A stretch of 64,000 nucleotides of DNA, from NCBI GenBank assembly GCA_000149265.1, contig CH002646.1, positions 404,637 to 468,636 on the forward strand, in the 5' to 3' direction. Under the pieces are notes generated by a model. The model had not been told where the DNA came from, did not search any database, and saw nothing but the letters and a program-made list of their open reading frames with translations. Position numbers and translations under genes: made by a program. Of the stretch, positions 33,601-48,600 are shown one piece after another (position 1 is the first letter of the stretch; each line of letters opens with the position of its first letter). The stretch comes from Ciona savignyi. Its lineage: Eukaryota; Chordata; Ascidiacea; Phlebobranchia; Cionidae.

Positions 33601-36600
33601 TGCCCGTATGTTAACCCCTTTGGTTTTTCCATTCACAGGATAAACATGAATATCCTATCCTATCCTACTTACTTAGTTTGCATTTTCTCGATTTTCACTT
33701 GAAACTTTCGCTGCAAATCCATAATTTCTTGCTCTTCCAAGCTTGTGATATCTGATATGATGTCATCGTCAATTGTCTTTTTCGTTGTCATGCTGCGCAC
33801 GTGGTCGGTGATAGATTTCCATGCCTTGGTTAATCAACAACAAAATTTAATCATTAATAAGAGCGTCGGTAGTCTATAGGCAGCAAAAGCTTGTGTGCTC
33901 GAAACCAACTGCTGACTAGAAGGTTGTGACCTTGGGCAAGGTGCTTAGAGGACATTGTGTAAACTCTAGTAGGTTCTACTACAACTGAAGAAATAGTAGG
34001 TTCTACTACAACTGAAACAACACCCTAAGCATATATAATACTTTGTAATAGCTCAGGAAACCCGATGGTGGTCACAGGTAATTATCTTCATAACTTTTTC
34101 TGTTTTTCCATTGACTAGTTAGCTCTGAGATCGTCAGCTGTCAGGTGTAAGATTGTTGGATCGAAAACTACCACTAGCTTGTTGGTGGTCGCAAACAACT
34201 TAACATGGGTGAAAAAACAAAGCATAGGTTGTCACAAACAACTAAACCTAAAACCAGTGAAATAATTAGTGGAAATAAAACATAAATGTATTTAATATAA
34301 CACACTGCAATAGATAACTATGCTGTGTTTTTTCATCCACGGTGTTAACATTCCTGTATCAAGATTAGAAACAGTAGAAACAGACCGGAATTAAATCCAG
34401 AACCTTCCGTTTATAACTTACAGTGGTTTAACACTATCGTCCATACCTTATCAATGTTGTGTTGTTGATTGGAACAGATGAAAACCGTAACTTGGTCGGA
34501 TAAAACATCAGTTTTACCTGGACTTGTTCTTTTGTCGGTGAATACTGAAATGACATTAATTTGGAATCGATTTCTTATTTTTAGACTTAATTTCTAAAAA
34601 GGTGTTTCTTGATTAAAGAAAATATAAAAGTAAAGAAAACCAACTACATTTAAGGATGTATAAACGAAGTACCAATAGTACAGCATTTAAAAAAACCCAA
34701 AAATGTAAATTACAATAGTAATAACAAAGCTGGTTGCAAACTCTGGAAGTTTCACCAGTAGTTTAATGATCTATAGCAGTGGTTCCCATGTTAAAGGGGC
34801 CGCGAAGCTGTTGCTAATGTAAGAACAAAGGTGAATGTCAGTAGGACTGGGTACCGGTTCGCTAGTAGTATGTGCTATCTTGTGTATAATTTTTCATTGA
34901 GACATTTCATTTAATTGGCTTGTAACACAATATTATTGCATCAGTATGCGTCCACTGTGAAGTCATATCGTCCACTGTGATGTTTAAACTATGACCACAT
35001 GACTATAAACGTGCAATAGCTCCAATTTGGAACTCTATTAGAGAAATAGCTTTGTATATTCATGTATATTATACAACAGAAATCCGTCAAGACTTTAAAT
35101 TGGTAAAAATAGTTAAAGGGAGCATCATACATGTTTAGCTGCAAACCTATAAGGTCAACCATCACACTGAATTGTTAATAAATGCAAGTAAAACATTTTT
35201 GTGCTAATTTTCTAATTTTGCATTTAGGATAGAATATAAGTGTGGGTCACGGAATCTCCGAAAAATTTTAAGGGGATCACAAAGACAAAAAGGTTTGGAA
35301 CCACTGATCTGTAGGATAGGATATTCATGTTTATCTCCGTGAATGGGAAAACCAAAGGGGTTAACACACGGCCAATCGTCAGATCACCTCGCGCCCACCG
35401 TCGGGTTATCGGAGCTATATTGCAGTGTGTTGTGTATGATAGACACGTTCCTTTAATTTACTGGGTTCAGGCAATGTCCGTTAAGTGCCTTGACCAAGGA
35501 CACAGCTGATTAGCTAGTGACCAGTTTCATATCTGCAATCCTTCGGCTAAAAGGCGACCCTCTAAACCACCAGACTTATCTAAATAAACAAACCCAGGAA
35601 TATTTACTTCTACACACAGTAGTAACAGCCAATACAATTGGTATAAAAGAAAATATAAAAAATTAATAATAATATCAAACCATTGTCACTTATTTTTTGT
35701 TAATTATATCAGAATGCAAAAATTTTAATTAGAAACACGTTATTTCCCATTAAAGGTATGGACATGAATATCCTATCCTAAACAACCACATTATGAAAAG
35801 GCCTCTAGCCACTCAACTGTGGAAAGTATAGCACAGGATATTCATGATTATGATTAAAACGTTTCTTCAATTTAGTATAAACCATCACTCTACTGGGTTC
35901 GGGCAATTTCTGTTAAGTACCTAGTCTAATGACAAAACCAACTGACTAACGACTAGTTTTAAACTTGCAACCTTTCGGATGAAAAGCGACACATTAACCG
36001 ACCAGCTGATTGGCCTGATTAACCATCTGCTTTAAGATTTAACTTTAATTTTGCTAAGGGGAACAAAACATACTTCGCAATGCATTTTAATATGCAATGC
36101 CATAATTTAACCTAAATTTCTTAAAATATAAAAGTGACAACAGTCCTTTGCAACGCAATTCGTTATGCAATGCCTTTCAATATAAAATGCATGGGAAAAA
36201 CACAAGTATTCTGTTCTCAACTAGTCNNNNNNNNNNNNNNNNNNNNNNNNNNNNNNNNNNNNNNNNNNNNNNNNNNNNNNNNNNNNNNNNNNNNNNNNNN
36301 NNNNNNNNNNNNNNNNNNNNNNNNNNTTCCGGGCTGTTGCTTGTGGCAGACTAAAACTTCTGGCGATATCTGCACTTTGCATTCCAACATTGCCTGAATA
36401 AGATATGTAGATGTAGAAATGAAGGAAATCGATGGACGTTACGTATTTTCTCTGAGAATGAAAATAACCTCTGCTTGTGCTCAAGAGCAGAGTTTGTTGC
36501 GTGTAATTTAGTTTTAGTTCATTTATTTTCGCCAATATTAAATAATGGCAAAAGAATAGGATAGGATAGAATATTTATGTTTATCCCCGAGAGTGGGAAA

Positions 36601-39600
36601 ATCAAAGGGGTTAACATACGAGTAATCATCAGATCACCTCGCGCCCACCGTCGGGTTACCAGAGCTATTGCAGTGTGTTGTGATTGATTCACACGTTCTT
36701 TCAATTTAGTAAAACCCATTAATCCGCTGGGTTAGGCAATGTCCGTTAAGTGCCTTGCCCAAGTACACAACCGACAAGCTAGCGTTCGTTGTGTATAATT
36801 TAGTTTTAGTTTATTTATTTTATGATCCAGTATTAAACAATGGCAAATAAAACTAATCACGGCACATAAACAAGAAAAGAACGCAAAACAAAGTATCGTC
36901 AAAACATGTCCTTTAAAAAAAAGGGATATCAATAAATAATATAACAGCCACGGCAAAAAACAATACTATGAAAACAAAACGTAACTACCACTATATAAAG
37001 CTCAAAAATATATATAATTTAAATAAACTCCATCTTAAATTAAAGCAAAAGAAAAGTGGAAAAAATATAAAACAACAATCTTTATAGCATTTCATGGAAA
37101 ATTTAAACAAAAACAATTAAAAAATATGAATGTTTACAGCCTTTAAAATTAAACCTAGAAATCAAAAATAAATTGTGGGCAGCATCATATACACTAACTG
37201 CCTTGTCCAAGGACACAACAAATTAATCAGTAGGTAATTTCAAACTAACAGATATATTTTCCTTAAGTCTTATTAACAAAAAATACATAGAAAATTAGTT
37301 AATAGGGATTTTGAAGTTATGACGATAAACGTACATAATTCCATTAATATGGAGTTCTCAAACTGCCAGGAGAGAACATATCTATTCAATAGGATAGGAT
37401 AGGATAGAATATTCATCCTTATCCCCGTGAATGGGAAACCAAGGGGGTTAACACACGGGCAATTGTCAGATCACCTCGCGCCCATCGTCGGGTTACCGGA
37501 GCTATTGCAGTGTGTTGTATATGATAGACACATTCCTTTAATTTGGTAGAACCCATTAATCTGCTGGGTTCAGGCAATGTCCGTAAAGTGCCTTGCCCAA
37601 GGACACAACCGACTAGCTAGCGACCAGTTTCGTACCTGCAACCGTTCGATTGAAAGGCGATGCACTTAACCGTTAGACCAACGGGCCGGAATAGATAACA
37701 CTTTTATAGCTTTTTTATACCTACAAATTTCGTAATATTTCTTTGTGAATTTATTCCAAAATTGAACAACTCATTCACTAGAACACGAACCAGCCCACAA
37801 AATTGCTTAAAATTTCTCCAAAAATATAAGTTATAGAATAAAAGTTTAGAACGTTTGTTTTTACCTCCGATAGCTGGAATTGACAAAGTTCTCACACCAG
37901 CACTATCCGCTTGTTGGAAAATAGCAACCAATTCCTGTATTAGTTGGTTCCGATCGTTGCCGCTTACAATGCAAAATATGTATTTAAACAGTGGTGACCC
38001 CGACGCCATTATAAAGTTGGTCCCACGTGCAACTGGGTTAAGGATGTTGGTCTGTAGAGCTGGTCCACATTTGGCCAGTAGAGCCTGACCCACTTGACCT
38101 GTTTATGGATTAAATAGATAGGATAGAATGTTCATGTTTATTTCCGTGAATAAGAAAATCAAGGGGGTTAACATACGGGCAATCTTTAGATCACCTCGCA
38201 CCCACTGTCGGATTACCGAAGCTATTGCAGTGTATTGTGTATTTTTAGACGTTCCTTCAATTTGGTTGAACCCATTAATCCTCTAGGGTTAGGTGATGTC
38301 TTTTAAGTGCCTTGCCCAAAGACACAACCAACTAGCCAGCGACCAGTTTTGAATCTGCAACCCTTCGGCTGAAAGGCAACACACTAACCCACCAAACTAA
38401 TCGGTGGGACATTCTTGTTTGGTTTCTATTAAAAACAACAAAACTTACCTGTGAGGCTATAATTGACGTCAGTTGGTATGATGATTGCATCGGAATTTTC
38501 AGCAGAGATGTCACCTTGTTTTACATTTACAGTGACCGTCCCAACTTTGGTGTTTTGAAGTGTTTGTTGACTTCCAAATTCATTTTTAAACGACTGTGTG
38601 TAATTAAAGTCAGTTAAGTTGTAACTATCACACTTTAGTACTGCTTAATGTTAGGGTACAGTTGATTTAGGAAGTTTGGGAAAATTTAACAAATAGAAAT
38701 TTGGCGTGCATATCTAGATTGATTTGTGTAAAAATGTGTATGTTAGGGCTTTGTAAATCTGGAACAAATGAACAGGTGGTGGGCTTATAACGGTTGATTT
38801 AAATAGAAATGTGTATGGTAGGGACTTTGTAAATATGGCACAGATGGACAGGTGGTGTAGATATCAAGGTTGTTTCGTGTGTGAATGTACATGGTAGGTG
38901 CTTGGGAAATGTGGCACAAATGGACAGGTGGTGTACTTAATAAAATAAGTTTGTGTAGCTATGTGCATGGTAGGGGAAATATGGCCCAGATGGATAAGAG
39001 TTGTTACTATAAAAGTTTATTTGAGTAGAATTATAAGTGGTAGGAAATTTGGTAAAAAATATAACTAAAACTTACCCAATTGATTGGGTTCCCAGGATAA
39101 AGTACAATTGTAACCGTCTTCAAACTTCTTGGAGTGAACGCATTAATGGCATGATCCATCCATCGTCCTACACTGTTCCCTGGGTATTTGAATCCCCCTG
39201 TGCCCAAAGTCGGGAAAGCAATCGACGTATAACCTGCGTTGTCCGCTTTTTGCAGGCAAGTGGTGACCCCGTCCATTAAATGCTTTTTCGAAAGGCTGTG
39301 AGTGGACTTGCTGTAGTAGGATATCATGATATGGTAGATCTCTTGGCAGTTTAGTTGGTATCCACTGGTCTCTTGCACACCACCCAATTGCAGGTTCATG
39401 GATAGACCAAGCTGCTGCATGGTTGTCTGTGGGAAAAAAAGGAAAAAAAAAAGATTAAAAGTGGTTTCAAGCAACAACCACTGCGACTGCAAGAGACACA
39501 ACCAACTGGACATAGGTTGGTTTTAAACCCAAAACCTTTTAGTTAAACATCCAATGTGTTAAGTTTGGTCTAACCAGCATGGCTGTAGTACAAACTGATG

Positions 39601-42600
39601 TGATCTATATATTTTTCATGAGTAAGTTTATCAAATATCCTTTGTAGGTTTGATTCCAATACGAATATAGATGATATAATGCACCGGTTACCGTAAAACT
39701 TCTATTTGAACGCCATGGCACTCTTTTTTGAACCCTTCTTCTAAAGTGGTGTTCTATTAGAGGTGGTGCTCAAATAGAGGTGGCATTCAAATTGTGATAT
39801 TATGGTAATTAGGAAAGGATATTCATCTTTATCCCCGTGAGTGGGAATACCAAGGTGGTTATCACACGGGCAATCGTCAGATCACTTCGTGCCCATCGTC
39901 GGGTTACCGGAGCTATTGCAGTGTGTTGTATATGATAGACACGTTCCTCCAATTTGGTAGAACCCATTAATACGCTGGGTTCAGGCAATGTCCATAAAGT
40001 GCCTTGCCCAAGGACACAACCGACTAGCTAGCGACCAGTTTCGCACCTGCAACCTTTCGATTGAAAGGCAACGCACTTAACCGCTAGACCAACGGGCCGG
40101 ACTAAATTCACCCAAGTAAACTGGTAATGCATGCAAATGCTATACTGAACGTTATATTGCAGTGATGTAAGAAGCTACCTTAAGTTGGTGTCCTGCAACT
40201 CTCAATAAAGACTTCGTAACAGCCGATCCAGTTCCATTTACAAAGTCTTGTGGACTTGTCGATGTGACTATCACATCAACCTGGTTGCCAAGTAATTGTT
40301 TTGATATTATTGTTTATCCCCGTATAATATAAGATATAAATATGAGATATTTATGTTTATCCCCGTATAATATAAGATATAAATGTAAGATATTTATGTT
40401 TATCCCCGTATAATATAAGATATAAATATAAGATATTTATGTTTATCCCCGTATAATATAAGATATAAATATAAGATATTTATGTTTATCCCCGTATAAT
40501 ATAAGATATAAATATAAGATATTTATGTTTATCCCCGTATAATATAAGATATAAATATAAGATATTTATGTTTATCCCCGTATAATATAAGATATAAATA
40601 TAAGATATTTATGTTTATCCCCTTATAATATAAGATATAAATATAAGATATTTATGTTTATCCCGTGAATGGGAAAACCAAGGGGGCTAACACACATGCA
40701 ATCGTCAGATCACTTCGTGCCCATCGTCGGGTTACCCTAGTTATCGTGGTTTGTTTTGTATGATTGAGTGATTTCTCAAATTGGTTGAACCCATTAATCC
40801 ACTGGATTCAAGCAATATCCGTTTAGTACCTTCCTAAGGACACAACCGACTAGCTAACAATTTTAAAACTGCATCACATCGACTGAAAGGCAAAGCATTC
40901 ACCCACCAAGCTATCTGGTCGGACACAGGAAACTTACCGTCTGATTAGCCAAATTTCCTTGAACAAAATTAACCATCAATTTGTTTGTTTTTCTCACCGA
41001 TACATGTATCTGAAATGTGATTTGATTTATTCGTGTTAATTTTAAATAAACTAAACAACTTTTAAAAAATTGAATAATACAGTGCTCAGTTTATACAGTG
41101 CTGATTTTTAAAAGTTTTATAAAATTTATTTTTGTTTGATGTTTACAATATAAGAGTAATCCTGATAAAAATCGTTTTACTGTGAAAGAGAGAACACAAG
41201 GGTCATTGATAAACTGGCATCGTCCGGTTCCCTTGTGCCCCCCATGGGTTAACTGTCTGACCTTAAGAGTCTGACCGATTAGCATGGTGGATTAGTCTGT
41301 CACCTTTCAGTAAGGTTATATATACTTATATATACCCTAGACAACGTAGCCATAGCTAGATTACTAAAGAAATAATACTCACTGCTGTAGTTTTTCTGTT
41401 TTATCCTGCCTTTTTAACTTCAAATAATTTTGCCATTCTTATTTAATTTAATAAAGCAAAAAAAAATTTGAACTGCTTTACCTTGGCTGGTATCGGTTGC
41501 CCGACAGAAGGGCTTTGTGCAAATCTTGAACCTGACTGCAGTGTTCTCAGCGTGTTTACAAAACCGTTCAAGACATTCGTGTTCGAATTTTCCACTAAAC
41601 ACACCTAAAACAATGGCTGTATGGTGAGAGTATATTGGTGAAACAAACTTATGATAATCACCATAGGGTGAAAATCATTTAAAAAATTCATAAAAAATAG
41701 TTGGTTAAAGTTTTTCTTCCTTTTTTTCATCGCTGGGGTTAAAACGACCCCTCTCTGAACCCACTTGGTTAATAGATGATGTCCCAACATTGAAATGGTC
41801 GGCGATGGTTTCAACGATCAATCTTGTGCACAACACAGGTTCCCCGCCAAACACACCACAACTAATCGCTGGCATCGCTAACGACGCTAAGTTGTAGCTT
41901 TCAGCTTGCTTCAAAGTCTCAGATATACAGGACTTTAGATGTTGTTCGCAATTTGAGGTTGGATTCCACCTAAATACAGCAAAAGTTTTGAGTTTTTTTT
42001 TTATTCTTTAAAGTACTTGAAACTCATGGGGGTTGAATTAAACTTATAATAGTTTGGTTTTTAGTTTTTTTGTTTCCATTATAAAAAAAGAACAGGACCT
42101 TGTAGAAAGAAATGGAAAATTGAAAAATACGACAAAAACAATTGTCAAACCCTGTCATTAAAAACGTTAAATATTTAAACTAATAATTTAGTCTTAGCAA
42201 AGTTAAAGCCAGGTGTCTTAGCATAGTTAAAGCCAGGCGTCTTAGTATAGTTCAAGCCAGGTGTCTTAGCATAGTTAAAGCCAGGCGTCTTAGCATAGTT
42301 AAAGCCAGGTGCCTTAGCATAGTTAAAGCCAGGCGTCTTAGTATAGTTAAAGCCATAATATAGTTAAAGCCATTATATAGTTAAAGCCAGGCGTCTTAGT
42401 ATAGTTAAAGCCAGGCGTCTTAGTATAGGTAAAGCCAGGCGTCTTAGCATAGTTAAAGCCAGGCGTCTTAGTATAGGTAAAGCCAGGCGTCTTACCATAG
42501 TTAAAGCCAGGTGTTTTAGCATAATTAAAGCCAGGTGTCTTAGCATAGTTAAAGCCAGGTATCTTAGCATAGTTAAAGCCAGGTGTCAGCATAGTTAAAG

Positions 42601-45600
42601 CCAGGTGTCTTAGCATAGTTAAAGCCAGGTTTCTTAGTATAGTTAAAGCCATAATATAGTTAAAGCTATTACATAGTTAAAGCCAGGCGTCTTAGCATAT
42701 GTAAAGCCAGGTGTCTTAGCGTAGTTAAAGCCAGGTGTCTTAGCATATGTAAAGCCAATCCCCACACAACAACATACGTCGGTCCGACAGTGTGGATGAT
42801 TCTCTTGAACTTAAGATTTCCAGCCCCAGTGGTCATCGCCATACCAGGTAATAACCCTCCGTTCTGTGACTTGTATTTTGTCATTTCATCTTGAATTGAG
42901 TTTCCTCCTGATATAACAAAAGTCAATTTATAATCCTATCTTCATTATTTATGACAACGGTTTTTTAACCACCATTGAAATATTTTTGTTTTTAACTTTG
43001 AAAGCCGGATCTTCCTTAGTATTTTTGCTTTTTCAAAGCTCTAACATGGTGTACGGCTAATTAGCTTGGTGGGTTAGTGCATTGCCTTTCAGCCGAAGAG
43101 TTGCGAGTTCGAAACTGGTCTGTAGCTTCTCGGTTTTGTCCTTCGGCAAGACACTTTTCATTATTTTTCTCAATAAACATCTGAATCATACACAACACAC
43201 TTAAAACGCTATAATAACCCGACGGTGGGTGCTAAGTAATCTGACCTCAATTATAAGCATGAGGATTTTACAGGCTTAGTAAATTGTTTTATCTTTCTTT
43301 CTCCTTACCTTTCTTCCAAATGCTGCCAGATATTCCAGCATTTCTTAACTCAAGCTCTTCATTTGATGCGTTGACTATGGCATCACAATCCACCATTGTG
43401 ATATCACCTCTGAGCACTTTAACCACCACATTAGAGCCTTGAAGTTGGAAAGCTTGTATGGTCCTTAACTGGAATAGATGGTTTGTGGTAATACAAAAGG
43501 AAATTATATCCATGTTTATCCTATAAAAGCACAATGGTCGTTATTATACAGAGAATCGTTAGACTTACTCTTGTTTACATAACGGAGCATTTTAAACTGT
43601 GTAACTCAGATTACCTTGCGCCCACTGTCTGGTTACCAAAGCTATTGCAGTGCATTCTGTATGATTAAGATCTTTAATTTTGGTAGAAACCATAAAACCC
43701 ACTGGGTTCAGGCATTATTTATTAGGTGCCTTGGCCAAAAAAGGTATTATCAACCAGAATTTTTATGATTTTTCCAAAAAGGTATCATTAACCAGGCTTC
43801 ATCCATAATTATCCAGGAACGATACAATACCGCGGTCGAGGGTTTACTCCCGGTCCCGACATCTTGTTGTTTTTGGCCCCACACCGGTAGCGTGCACGAA
43901 TCGATCCTAATCACGCATTTGTTTTCCTTCTCGGTTAAAGTGAGGAACGTTGTACTTTTCCCAGCGTCACGAAAATACGCCGGAATCCCGATATCTGATA
44001 TCTCATGCTTTTCGATTTTAATTGTTTTGCTTATTTCCGTAAGCCACGCTACAGCTGAAATAAGAATAAAAACAGTAGTTGATCATTTTGGATGATTTCT
44101 TAAAATAAATCTTTTCCAGTTGTGTGTGGTCATTGGCAAGAAATGTGAGTTCATTACTTCTACTAGTAGAAACTGGACACATAACGGTTAAAAAAGGTAA
44201 ATTGAGTAAAAATAGGTTTAAACTATTCTGATGCATAAAATCCAGCAAAACATAGTTTTAAAAGATTCTGACTCACCTCGTTTTACTTGTGGAGCCTTTC
44301 CCTCAATTTCAATGCCTCCGGCGATACGGATTTGCCACTTGACATGGGACATGGCATCCGCGTTACGCGATTTCTCCAGGCATTCCTTAAAGTATTCCTT
44401 GACAAACTTCGCGTGCATGTACTCCAATTTGACAAGCTCCACCCCAGATGCATTTTCTCGGATAAAAGCCCTGATGTTTTTACATGCAGAAGGTATGGGG
44501 TTCGACAGCCCGACGATTATTATTTCACTCCCTTGTTTCTGTGAGGAATTTAATATTTTATGCCGCTTATGGTAGGATAGGATATTCAAGGGGCGTTAAT
44601 GTCATGAGGACAGAGGCTCGTTTGTTACCTGTTTTATACTCAGTTTTATATATATTTTATACACCTTTCTACACCTTTTATACACTTTTAACACCACATT
44701 TTTATACAATTTTAATACACTGTTTTATGCATTTTGTTTGTTTCCCTTATTATTTTCACGTAGTTCAAAGCCTTTGTACCTTTTAATCATTTAATCGTTT
44801 TATCTTGCTTGCTTATTTTAACACGCACGATTTTATCTCTTATGGAATTTAAGTAATTACCGTTCGGTGCTGTGCTAATAGACGTGCTCGTGATGTCGAC
44901 GAATTTGAGGAAAATTCTCTTTTGGCTGGCAAACTGTGCAGACTTCTTTTTAATAGCTGATCATTTTATTAGTCGTATATGTGTTTTGTAAGTAGTAGTA
45001 TTTTTATAAAGCGAAAACGTTGCAAGCTCTTGTAATTGGTCCAACGGTAGGCCATTAAGACAGCGTCCTGAGAAACCCTAGAAATCCCCGATTACCCCCC
45101 ATTCCACTGCGTTTTTTTAATCATTTACCAATTTTATGTTGTCTAAGCATTGTAAGCTTGTGTTTAAGGCGCTTGTGCAGTTTCTACTTATTCTTAAGAG
45201 AAATACTATCACTCTACAGGCTACTAAAGCATTCTATTAAGCAACATTGCATGAATATTTTTAATCCAGTTATTAGTGTATTCTCCGCCCCGTTGGTCTA
45301 ACGGTTAAGTGCGTCACCTTTCCATCGAAAGGTTGAAGGTGCGAAACTGGTCGTTAGCTAGTCGGTTGTGTCCTTGGGAAAGGCACTTTATGGACATTGC
45401 CTGAACCCAGCGGATTAATGGGTTCTACCAAATTGAAGGAACGTGTCGATCATACACAACACACTGCAAAAGCTCCGGTAACCCGACGATGGGCGCGAGG
45501 TGATCTGACGATTGCCCGTATGTTAACCCCCTTGGTTTTCCCATTCATGGTGATAAAGATGAATATCCTATCCTATTCTATTCTGTTTTGTGTCAGAAGG

Positions 45601-48600
45601 TTTTGCTGTATTACATTTAAAATTTATAGTGTTAACCAAGTTGTTAAGTAATCTTGATCGTTATTAAATGCTAATCCATGTATTCTATTTGAATAATAAA
45701 CGATAACACTTGTATAAACAACTGATATCCTTGACCTTGTAATTGACTACAAGGGATTGATATTCTTGTCTTGTAGATAGGTAAGTGCAAGGGCATAATG
45801 GGATAGTTAGACCAACTCAGATTTGCCATGGCCACAATCTATTTCTAAAGCAATAAATATATAAAATTTTTATTTATGTTTTATCTTTATGGATAAGAAA
45901 ATGTCAGAAAATTATGACATAAAAATATCTTAAATTAATCTCACGTTTATGATGACCCGCATACTCTTAGTCGAGGTTAGACTTTGAACCAATCTTTTCC
46001 ATCCTCCTAACTGCGATATACGATCGATATCTTTGCACGGTATCCTTTCAAGGGTCACAAGTTTTAATAACTCTGTGGTGGCATTGGTGAAATCTTTTTT
46101 CTCCAAGAACATAACTATTATCTCATCATTCGAATTTACTTGGATGGATGCTGTTAAAAGGGTTAGGTCGGTTCATAAAGGATAGTGTAATGACATTAAG
46201 TTTGTTATTTATTATGGCATACAACAAAAACGCGACAAGAGTGCCCTATATTAGTCAAATGATTGTTGGATTAGTTGCTAGCTAGGCAATTTTGTTTTTG
46301 TGCGAGGACTGAGCCTAATAAATGCCTTGAATTAAAACAGTCTACATCATGTATAGCACACTGAAATAGCTCCCATAATATAACATGTGAATGACATAAT
46401 ATGGAGATGTTTAAACACATACCAATAAATAAAAAATAATAAACACCTTTAACATTACGCTGTGTGAATTCTTTCTGAATGATGTTTCTGAGTCTAACAT
46501 AGGATTGTTGCATCTTTCCAGAGTCACATTCGTTCAGACTTTGAGCGATAAACTCAACTGTTCTGTCATCTAACCCAGAAAGTTTTGTGCTCTCTAAATT
46601 CTGTTAAATTGTAATTTAGTTAGTTTTATTTTTCGGTCCTTTATTACATTAAACAAAAAAGGCACAGTTATTTAAAAATAGAAGGCAAAATACATCAGAA
46701 AAACTAGATTATTGTTCAAACAAATCAGTAAATACCCATAGTTTAGCAGGAAAATGATGACGAGGCCATTAACCTTACATTAAACATAATAGTATGATCA
46801 CCTCTATTCTTGGATTGTGCAACTACGGTTGTTATAAGATACAAGTATAGCCTGTATAATTGCTATCCTATTCAGTAGGTTTCAATACAATGAATTAAAG
46901 CAATGTATAAATACCACCCAGATTTTAAAATGAAGAAAGTAATGATTATATTCTTAAAGGCTGAACATAGTTGGTTGATCCCACCGAAAGCTTAAATTGG
47001 ATGAGCATAGTCCAACCGGTTAACTTGAAAAGTTAATGCGGACGCATTTCAGTCGTAGGGTTGCAGATACGAAACTGGTCGCTACCAAGTCGATTGTGTC
47101 TTTGTATAAGCATCTATCCTATTTGAATAAGTTAGGCACCCATAATATGTCAATCAAACCTAACTTACCGTAACTAAGGTCAATATTTCATTCCTTACAT
47201 CATCCACATCCATTTTATTTCCTTTTAGGTGTAAGCGGTTGTGTTGCCAAAATATTTCAACTCTACGTCGGTACTTATCTTCAAGGTACGCTATTATTTT
47301 ACAGTCGACAAAAGCTCTGGAAATTTTACAATGTAAAGGTTTGGAAAAGTTAATAAAACACTCAGGAAATGTAATCATACATGCACTGACATTGATAAAC
47401 TTTATCAATAAGTGCCTTATTATTCTGAACTATCTTTTGAATTTTCACACAAATCAACATTGATAAGCACACCACCTGTCCATCTGTGCCACATTTTCCC
47501 GGCTCGTTGGTCTAGCGGTTAAGTGCGTCGCCTTTCAATCGAAAGGTTGCAGGTGCGAAACTGGTCGCTAGCTAGTCGGTTGTGTCCTTGGGCAAGGCAC
47601 TTTACAGACATTGCCTGAACCCAGCAGATTTATGGGTTCTACCAAATTGAAGGAACGTGTCTATCATATACAACACACTGCAATAGCTCCGGTAACCCGA
47701 CGATGGGCGCTAGGTGATGTGACGATTGCCTGTATGTTAACCCCCTTGGTGTTCCTATTCACGGGGATAAACATGAATATCCTATCCTATCCTATTTTTA
47801 AACTCCCAATCATACACATTTCCACACCAATCAACCTTGATAAGCACACCACCTGTCTATCTGTGCCACATTTCCAAACTCCCAATCAAACATATTTTCA
47901 GACAACCCCAATACCAGTACCAACCTAAACTTAAGCTCTTGTAATGGAACAGATTCTTCAACAGATTTCGATCTTAATTTGAAAAATTCCTGAGCAATAT
48001 ACAGTTCATCTTCCAGTCCAGTTATATCAACACAGCCAGATTTCCATCTGCCAACATATGGTTACTTCGCTAATTATTTCACCTGACAGTGATTAGAAAC
48101 AAAATTATTTGAGTTTAGCTTAGGTTAATGGCAGTAGGTATATATAGGATAGGATAAGATTTTTTTTGCCCATGTGTTAACCTCCTTGGTTTTCCCATTC
48201 ACAGGGATAAACATGAATATCCTATTCTATCCTAAAAACCTTTTTTTTAAAACCAACATTTTATGACTAAACCAGAGAGAAAACAAACCACATCTTTACC
48301 TGACCAAAACATCAACTTGATCATCCACAGTAATAACATGAGTATTCCCGTCTTCCCATGAGTTTGAGAAACGGATTCCTTTCAAGATTTTGCTGTCTAC
48401 GCGTGTGGTACGCGTTGTAATGGTTTTAAGAAAGTTGCCGAATCGTCTTCCGCATTCCGACTCGAATTTTGATTGCTCGGCGTATTTCTCGTTGGGATTC
48501 TGGAAAGTGTGGGTTGATTTGTTTGAATGTGCATGGTTAAGACTATGGAAATGTGGTACGGATGGACATGTGGTGTGCTTATCAAGGTTGATTTGTGTGA

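Noticed and set aside
41420..41602. Minus-strand frame MFSGKFEHECLERFCKHAEN
   Set aside because: The in-phase reading of the same exon (VCLVENSNTNVLNGF) continues macro domain 1 and joins both neighbours; the ATG frame does not.
45397..45651. Recurring frames of the type MPEPSGLMGSTKLKER...GINMNIL at many sites
   Set aside because: They are the translated SINE body, repeated wherever a near-consensus copy lies; no gene.
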